This document shows, one piece after another, positions 12,707-16,537 of a DNA stretch of 16,537 nt (position 1 is its first letter; each line of letters opens with the position of its first letter). The stretch comes from VRUE01 sp036525295. GTDB taxonomy: Bacteria > Actinomycetota > Thermoleophilia > Solirubrobacterales > 70-9. Below the pieces are notes generated by a model that worked only from the letters and a program-made list of their open reading frames with translations, was not told the origin of the DNA and ran no database searches. The position numbers and the translations under genes are program-made. The stretch lies in NCBI GenBank assembly GCA_036525295.1, contig DATDAQ010000117.1, forward strand, positions 1 through 16,537, written 5' to 3'.

Positions 12707-13876
12707 ATGACGGAGCAACCCCTCGTTCCCCTCTTCGACCTGGACCTAGACGATCGGGACGTCGAGGCCGTCGCCGCGACGCTGCGCTCCGGCTGGCTGA
12801 CGATGGGGCCGCAGATCGACGGTTTCGAGCAGGCCTTCGCCGAGCATCTCGGCGTCAAGCACGCGGTTGCCGTGTCCAGCTGCACCGCGGCGTTGCACCT
12901 CGCCTACCTGGCCGCGGGGGTCGGCCCCGGGGACGAGGTGATCGTCCCCGCGATCACCTTCGTCGCGACCGCCGCCGCGGTTCGCTATTGCGGGGCGGAG
13001 CCGGTGCTGGCCGACATCGTGGGCGGGCGCGATGCCGGCATCGACCCGGAGCGGGTCGAGGAGCTGATCGGACCGCGCACGAAGGCGGTCTGCGCGGTCC
13101 ACTACGCCGGCTATCCAGCCGCGCTCACGGTGCTGGAGGAGATCTGCGAGCGCCACGGCCTTCACCTGATCGAGGACGCGGCGCACAGCCCGAGCGCACT
13201 CGAGTCGCCCGGCGGCCGCAGGCTCGGCACGGTCGGCCTGGCCGGTGCTTTCAGCTTCTTCTCGAACAAGGTCCTGTCCTGCGGCGAGGGCGGCCTGCTC
13301 GCCACCGAGGACGACACCGTGGCCGAGCTGGCGCGCAGCCTGCGCTCGCACGCCCTCACCACCGGCACCTGGGATCGCCACAAGGGCCACGCTCTCGGCT
13401 ACGACGTGGTCGGCACCGGCTTCAACTACAGGATGGACGAGCCCAGGGCTGCCTTGCTCGCTTCGCGACTCGGCCGGCTCGAGGACGAGATCGCCGCGCG
13501 ACGGGCCCATACCCACGCCTATCGCGCCGAGCTTGCCGAGGTCGACGGCGTCGAGTGCCTCTACGAGGACTCCGACGTCGAGCTCAGCTCCTGCTACGTG
13601 ATGCCGCTCGTCCTCGGCGATCGGGCCGACCAGGCGCCCCTGCGCGAAGCGCTGAAGGAGCGCTGGAACGTGCAGACGAGCGTCCTCTACCCGGCGATCC
13701 ACGAGTTCACCGCCTACCGCGACGTCCGCAGCGGCCCGCTGCCACGGTCTGAGGAGTTCGCCCGCACCCAGGTTGCGGTGCCGCTCTTCCCGGGCCTGGA
13801 GGACGCCGACCGGGACCGGGTCGTCCGCGGCCTGCGCGAGGGCCTCGCCGAGCTTGCCGGAGCGCGCGGCGGATGA
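12707..13876 (+). CDS. DegT/DnrJ/EryC1/StrS aminotransferase
   Basis: PLP-dependent sugar aminotransferase, 389 residues. Family marks: SSCTAALHLAYLAAGVGPGDEVIVP (57-81), EDAAHS with the PLP-ring Asp D157, SFFSNKVLSCGEGG with the Schiff-base K188, and GFNYRMDE (238-245). K188 is present, so this should be an active transaminase and not a PLP-dependent dehydratase, which has His there. It transfers an amino group, usually from Glu, to a keto-sugar nucleotide; ArnB, PseC and WbpE are characterised relatives with C4 or C3 specificity. Its stop overlaps the start of the dehydrogenase gene by four bases (ATGA), so the two are translationally coupled. The ATG at 12707 is 9 bases from the previous stop. 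Substrate remains open. Confidence 0.93.
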   Translation: MTEQPLVPLFDLDLDDRDVEAVAATLRSGWLTMGPQIDGFEQAFAEHLGVKHAVAVSSCTAALHLAYLAAGVGPGDEVIVPAITFVATAAAVRYCGAEPVLADIVGGRDAGIDPERVEELIGPRTKAVCAVHYAGYPAALTVLEEICERHGLHLIEDAAHSPSALESPGGRRLGTVGLAGAFSFFSNKVLSCGEGGLLATEDDTVAELARSLRSHALTTGTWDRHKGHALGYDVVGTGFNYRMDEPRAALLASRLGRLEDEIAARRAHTHAYRAELAEVDGVECLYEDSDVELSSCYVMPLVLGDRADQAPLREALKERWNVQTSVLYPAIHEFTAYRDVRSGPLPRSEEFARTQVAVPLFPGLEDADRDRVVRGLREGLAELAGARGG

Positions 13877-15258
13877 GCAGGCCGGTCGCATGCGTGCAGG
13901 GCCTCGGCTTCGTCGGGACGGCGATGGCGCTGGCGATCGCCAGCGCTCGCGACGCCGGTGGGCAGCCGGCATTCGATGTCGTCGGCGTGGAGCTGGATTC
14001 GGCCGACGGTCGTGCCAAGGTCGAGGGGATCAATCGCGGGGAGCTGCCGATCAGCTCCGCCGACCCCGAGATGGACGCCGCCCTGCAGCGCGCCCTCGAG
14101 GCCGGGAATCTGCGGGCGACGACCGACCCGGCTGCATACGAGCGGGCGGCGGTGACCGTCGTCGACGTCCAGTTCGACGTCGACTTCGGTAGCGGCGAGG
14201 AGCCGAGCATCGACTTCGGGACCCTGGAAGCGGCGCTGCGCTCGCTGGCGACGCGGATGCCCGCCGGCTCGCTGATCGTCGTCGAGACGACGGTGCCGCC
14301 GGGCACCTGCGAGAAGGTGATCGGGCCGTTGATCGACCGGGCTCTGGAGGAGCGTGGCCTGCCCGCGGACGCGATCATGCTCGCCCACTCCTACGAGCGG
14401 GTGATGCCGGGCCCCGAGTACCTCGACTCGATCGTCAACTTCTGGCGCGTCTACGCCGGCCGTACGCCCGCCGCCGCGGACGCCTGCGAGCGCTTCTTGG
14501 GGCAGGTCGTCAACACCGCCGAGTACCCGATGTCGAGGCTTGCCTCGACCACGGCCTCGGAGATCGGCAAGGTCCTGGAGAACAGCTACCGGGCGACGAA
14601 CATCGCTTTCATCGAGGAGTGGGGGCGATTCGCCGAGGCGGTCGGGGTCGACCTGTTCGAGGTGATCGATGCGATCCGCGTGCGGCCGACCCACTCGAAC
14701 ATGAGGCAGCCGGGCTTCGGCGTCGGGGGCTACTGCCTGCCGAAGGACCCGCTGTTCCCGAGGCTCGGAGCCCGCGGGCTCTTCGGCCTCGCCGAGCTGG
14801 ACTTCTCCTTCTCCGAAAGCGCGGTGCGGGTCAACCGGGCGATGCCCCTCGTCACCGTCGAGAAGCTCCATGAGCTCCTCGACGGACTGGAGGGGCGGCG
14901 AGTCCTGCTGCTGGGCGTCTCCTATCGCGAGGGCGTGGGGGACACCCGCTTCTCGCCCTCGAATACGTTCGTCGACGCCGTGGCCGAGCGGGGCGGCGAG
15001 GTCGTGCCGTACGATCCGATCGCCTTGGATGGTTCTGCCGGAGCGTCCCTCGAGTTGCCCGACCCAGCAGGGTTCGACGCGGTCGTCTTCGCCGTCGGGC
15101 ACGCCGAGCTCGTCGGCATGAACGTGCCCGCTTGGCTCGGCGACAGCCGGCCCCTGATCCTCGACGCAAGCAGGGTCCTGACCGCCGACTCCCTGCGCGG
15201 CCTCGCCGCGCTCGGCTGCCGGGTCTGGGCGATCGGCCGCGGCGCGGTGGAGGCCTGA
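13873..15258 (+). CDS. Nucleotide-sugar dehydrogenase (UDP-glucose/GDP-mannose dehydrogenase family)
   Basis: Oxidises C6 of a nucleotide sugar to the uronic acid in two NAD steps. 461 residues in the family's three-domain order. Seen: Rossmann GLGFVGTAM (10-18), ETTVPPGT near 136, SYERVMPGP near 174, SEIGKVLENSYRATNIAFIEEW near 231-252 for the central dimer domain, catalytic C288 in GVGGYCLPKDP, and a C-terminal nucleotide-binding domain with LLLGVSYREGVGDTR. The RVMPGP form and overall shape are nearer to WecC/TviB-like enzymes than to classic UDP-glucose dehydrogenase, so UDP-HexNAc is a possible substrate. The N-terminus has an extra loop (GVELDSADGRAKVEGINRG). It overlaps the aminotransferase gene by four bases and is followed by the next gene after two bases. 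Well supported in family; substrate undecided. Confidence 0.92.
   Translation: MSRPVACVQGLGFVGTAMALAIASARDAGGQPAFDVVGVELDSADGRAKVEGINRGELPISSADPEMDAALQRALEAGNLRATTDPAAYERAAVTVVDVQFDVDFGSGEEPSIDFGTLEAALRSLATRMPAGSLIVVETTVPPGTCEKVIGPLIDRALEERGLPADAIMLAHSYERVMPGPEYLDSIVNFWRVYAGRTPAAADACERFLGQVVNTAEYPMSRLASTTASEIGKVLENSYRATNIAFIEEWGRFAEAVGVDLFEVIDAIRVRPTHSNMRQPGFGVGGYCLPKDPLFPRLGARGLFGLAELDFSFSESAVRVNRAMPLVTVEKLHELLDGLEGRRVLLLGVSYREGVGDTRFSPSNTFVDAVAERGGEVVPYDPIALDGSAGASLELPDPAGFDAVVFAVGHAELVGMNVPAWLGDSRPLILDASRVLTADSLRGLAALGCRVWAIGRGAVEA
15249..15253 (+). promoter_or_regulatory. Ribosome-binding site that decides a TTG start
   Basis: GGAGG ends 7 bases before TTG at 15261, inside the last codons of the dehydrogenase gene. 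No ATG or GTG lies close by in the frame before the Rossmann motif, so TTG is the best start for the next gene. Confidence 0.7.
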
Positions 15259-15260
15259 CC

Positions 15261-16253
15261 TTGGCCAGAGCGCTGATCACCGGCGGCTGCGGGTTCATCG
15301 GCAGCCACCTGGGTTCGAGGCTGGAGGATGCCGGCTACGAGGTCGACCTCGTCGACAACCTTGCCCGCGGCGTCGTCGACGCCGACCTGCGGACGCTGCT
15401 CGAGCGCCCATCGGTTCGCCTGATCGAGTGCGACCTGCTCGATCCCGAAGCGCTCGCCGGACTCGATGACGGCTACGAGCTGATCTTCCACCTGGCGGCG
15501 ATCGTCGGCGTCGCCAACGTGCTCGAGCGGCCCTACGAGGTGCTCGACCTCAACGTGGCGATGACGGCGCGGGCGCTGGAGCTCGCGGCCCGCCAGGAGC
15601 GCCTCGAGCGATTCGTCTTCGCCTCGACCAGCGAGGTCTACGCCGGCACCCTGGAGCAGTTCGAGCTGGAGATCCCGACCCCTGAGAACGCGCCGATCGC
15701 GCTCCCCGACCTGGCCCGCCCGCGCACCTCGTACATGCTGTCCAAGCTCTACGGCGAGGCACTCTGCATCCACTCCGGCGTGCCGGTCACCGTGATCCGC
15801 CCCCACAACGTCTACGGGCCGCGCATGGGGATGTCGCACGTGATCCCCGAGCTCCTCGAGCGGGCCCGCAAGGCGGCCGACGGCGATCGGCTCGAGGTCT
15901 ACTCGGTCGATCACAAGCGCACCTTCTGCTACGTCGAGGACGCCGTCGAGATGATCTTCCTCGCCGCCCGCTCGCCGGAGACCGTGGGGAAGGCGCTGAA
16001 CGTCGGCAAGGAAGGCCCCGAGGTCGCGATCGGCGAGCTCGCTGAGATGGTGATCGAGACCGTGGGTCGCGATCTCGCGGTCGATCCACAGCCTGCCACT
16101 CAAGGGTCTCCCTCGAGGAGGGCGCCGAAGATGTTGCAGATGAAAGCGTTTACGGGCTATGCTGCACAGGTGGAGGTCGCCGAGGGTTTGAGGCGCACCT
16201 ATCGGTGGTATGAGGAGAATGTGTTTGGCGGGCTGGGATCCGGTGCCCGCTGA
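15261..16253 (+). CDS. NAD-dependent epimerase/decarboxylase, ArnA/UXS-like SDR
   Basis: 330-residue extended SDR acting on a nucleotide sugar. N-terminal GGCGFIGSH (8-16) is the NAD motif. FASTSEVYAG and TSYMLSK give the Ser-Glu and Tyr-x-x-x-Lys sets. Ser-Glu in STSEVY is the form found in UDP-glucuronate decarboxylases (ArnA C-terminal domain, UXS), where 4,6-dehydratases have Asp-Glu. RPHNVYGPRMG, KRTFCYVEDAVE and ALNVGKEGPEVAIGELAE also resemble that group. A plain UDP-glucose or UDP-GlcNAc 4-epimerase remains the main alternative. TTG is the start (GGAGG 7 bases upstream), two bases after the dehydrogenase stop. The last 130 bases shift to more A/T-ending codons than the rest, although the C-terminal motif (GYAAQVEVAEGLRRTYRWYEENVF) is what the family has. 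Confidence 0.87.
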   Translation: MARALITGGCGFIGSHLGSRLEDAGYEVDLVDNLARGVVDADLRTLLERPSVRLIECDLLDPEALAGLDDGYELIFHLAAIVGVANVLERPYEVLDLNVAMTARALELAARQERLERFVFASTSEVYAGTLEQFELEIPTPENAPIALPDLARPRTSYMLSKLYGEALCIHSGVPVTVIRPHNVYGPRMGMSHVIPELLERARKAADGDRLEVYSVDHKRTFCYVEDAVEMIFLAARSPETVGKALNVGKEGPEVAIGELAEMVIETVGRDLAVDPQPATQGSPSRRAPKMLQMKAFTGYAAQVEVAEGLRRTYRWYEENVFGGLGSGAR

Positions 16254-16271
16254 ATAGCAAGGGAGCAGGGA

Positions 16272-16317
16272 CGATGGACATCTGTCAAGCGGGGGAATAA
16301 CGCCTCTAGGTCCATCG
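16272..16317. repeat. Spaced inverted repeat in the gap before the last gene
   Basis: CGATGGAC (16272-16279) and GTCCATCG (16310-16317) are perfect 8-base complements 30 bases apart, in the 87-base gap after the sugar operon. It could be an RNA stem or a regulator site. No poly-T follows, so a terminator is not supported. Confidence 0.35.
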
Positions 16318-16340
16318 CAAACTGAGTGAAGTGGCTTGTG

Positions 16341-16537
16341 ATGTTGAGGGCACATCTACAAAACACGCACGGTTTTCTTCTGCGGCTGGCGCTAGGCGCC
16401 GCCGCCCTCCTCACCCTGGCCCTCCTAGCCGCCCCCACGGCCTCCGCCCAGCGCGGCGTCCCGGTAGGCCTCTACAACGTCAACAACCAGGTGATGAACA
16501 GCTCCGGGTACGTCTATGCGATCCGGTTCGTGATCGA
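16341..16537 (+). CDS. Secreted protein, N-terminal part only
   Basis: Frame open to the window edge from ATG at 16341 (65 codons seen; a GTG directly before it is also in frame). Residues 1-35 are a signal peptide: a basic start with R3, then a Leu/Ala core (RLALGAAALLTLALLAAP) and a TASA-Q cleavage site. The mature part begins QRGVPVGLYNVNNQVMNSSG. Too little is visible to name a family. No strong ribosome-binding site was seen. It sits 87 bases after the sugar operon on the same strand, so it may be transcribed separately. The visible codons remain GC-rich, with CTA appearing twice. Confidence 0.7.
   Translation, partial: MLRAHLQNTHGFLLRLALGAAALLTLALLAAPTASAQRGVPVGLYNVNNQVMNSSGYVYAIRFVI

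Noticed and set aside
11468..12718. Long minus-strand frame opposite the MaoC and epimerase genes
   Set aside because: His/Asp/Val-rich antisense translation without motifs; both plus-strand genes are well supported.

Overview
The window is a GC-rich bacterial chromosome segment that looks actinobacterial. The gene set points to the Thermoleophilia/Solirubrobacterales side: GTP-type PEP carboxykinase, a DUF4333 lipoprotein, class E-like sortase, CAP/YkwD proteins and dense GC-ending codons. That placement is inference from gene content, not a phylogeny. No rRNA, tRNA, CRISPR array or complete insertion sequence was seen.

Layout from left to right. Positions 1-2393 hold the PabB part of aminodeoxychorismate synthase (probably cut by the window edge), a DUF4333 lipoprotein and a secreted CAP-domain protein. 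GTP-dependent PEP carboxykinase follows at 2454-4262. From 4263 to about 5740 lies what looks like a degraded integrative element. It has the C-terminal remnant of a tyrosine integrase carrying a one-base frameshift, a hairpin-rich leader and an intact DUF3800 protein whose base composition differs from its neighbours. On the minus strand at 5749-6801 is a malyl-CoA/beta-methylmalyl-CoA/citramalyl-CoA lyase very close to the Chloroflexus enzyme. Two small unrecognised + strand genes converge on a sortase, and a second secreted CAP protein lies behind it on the minus strand. A strong nested hairpin sits between the sortase and that CAP gene.

From 8999 to 16253 eight genes run on the + strand with short gaps: acyl-CoA dehydrogenase, a small HAD-like protein, an SCP2-like protein, a MaoC hydratase, then a nucleotide-sugar set (epimerase, DegT/ArnB-type aminotransferase, nucleotide-sugar dehydrogenase, ArnA/UXS-like epimerase/decarboxylase). 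The window ends inside a gene for a secreted protein.

How they may work together. Acyl-CoA dehydrogenase, MaoC hydratase and Mcl are the three enzyme types of the last steps of the ethylmalonyl-CoA pathway (methylsuccinyl-CoA to mesaconyl-CoA to methylmalyl-CoA to glyoxylate plus propionyl-CoA), and PEP carboxykinase would link the C4 products to gluconeogenesis. The diagnostic ccr and mutase genes are not in the window, so this is a hypothesis. The sugar set could make a nucleotide-activated amino sugar, possibly a 4-amino-pentose, for a surface glycan. The two CAP proteins, sortase and lipoprotein add to an envelope theme.

The most unusual items are the integrase scar with DUF3800, the MaoC protein with Asn at the usual catalytic Asp position, the hairpin at 8195-8243, and a set of genes that look leaderless.
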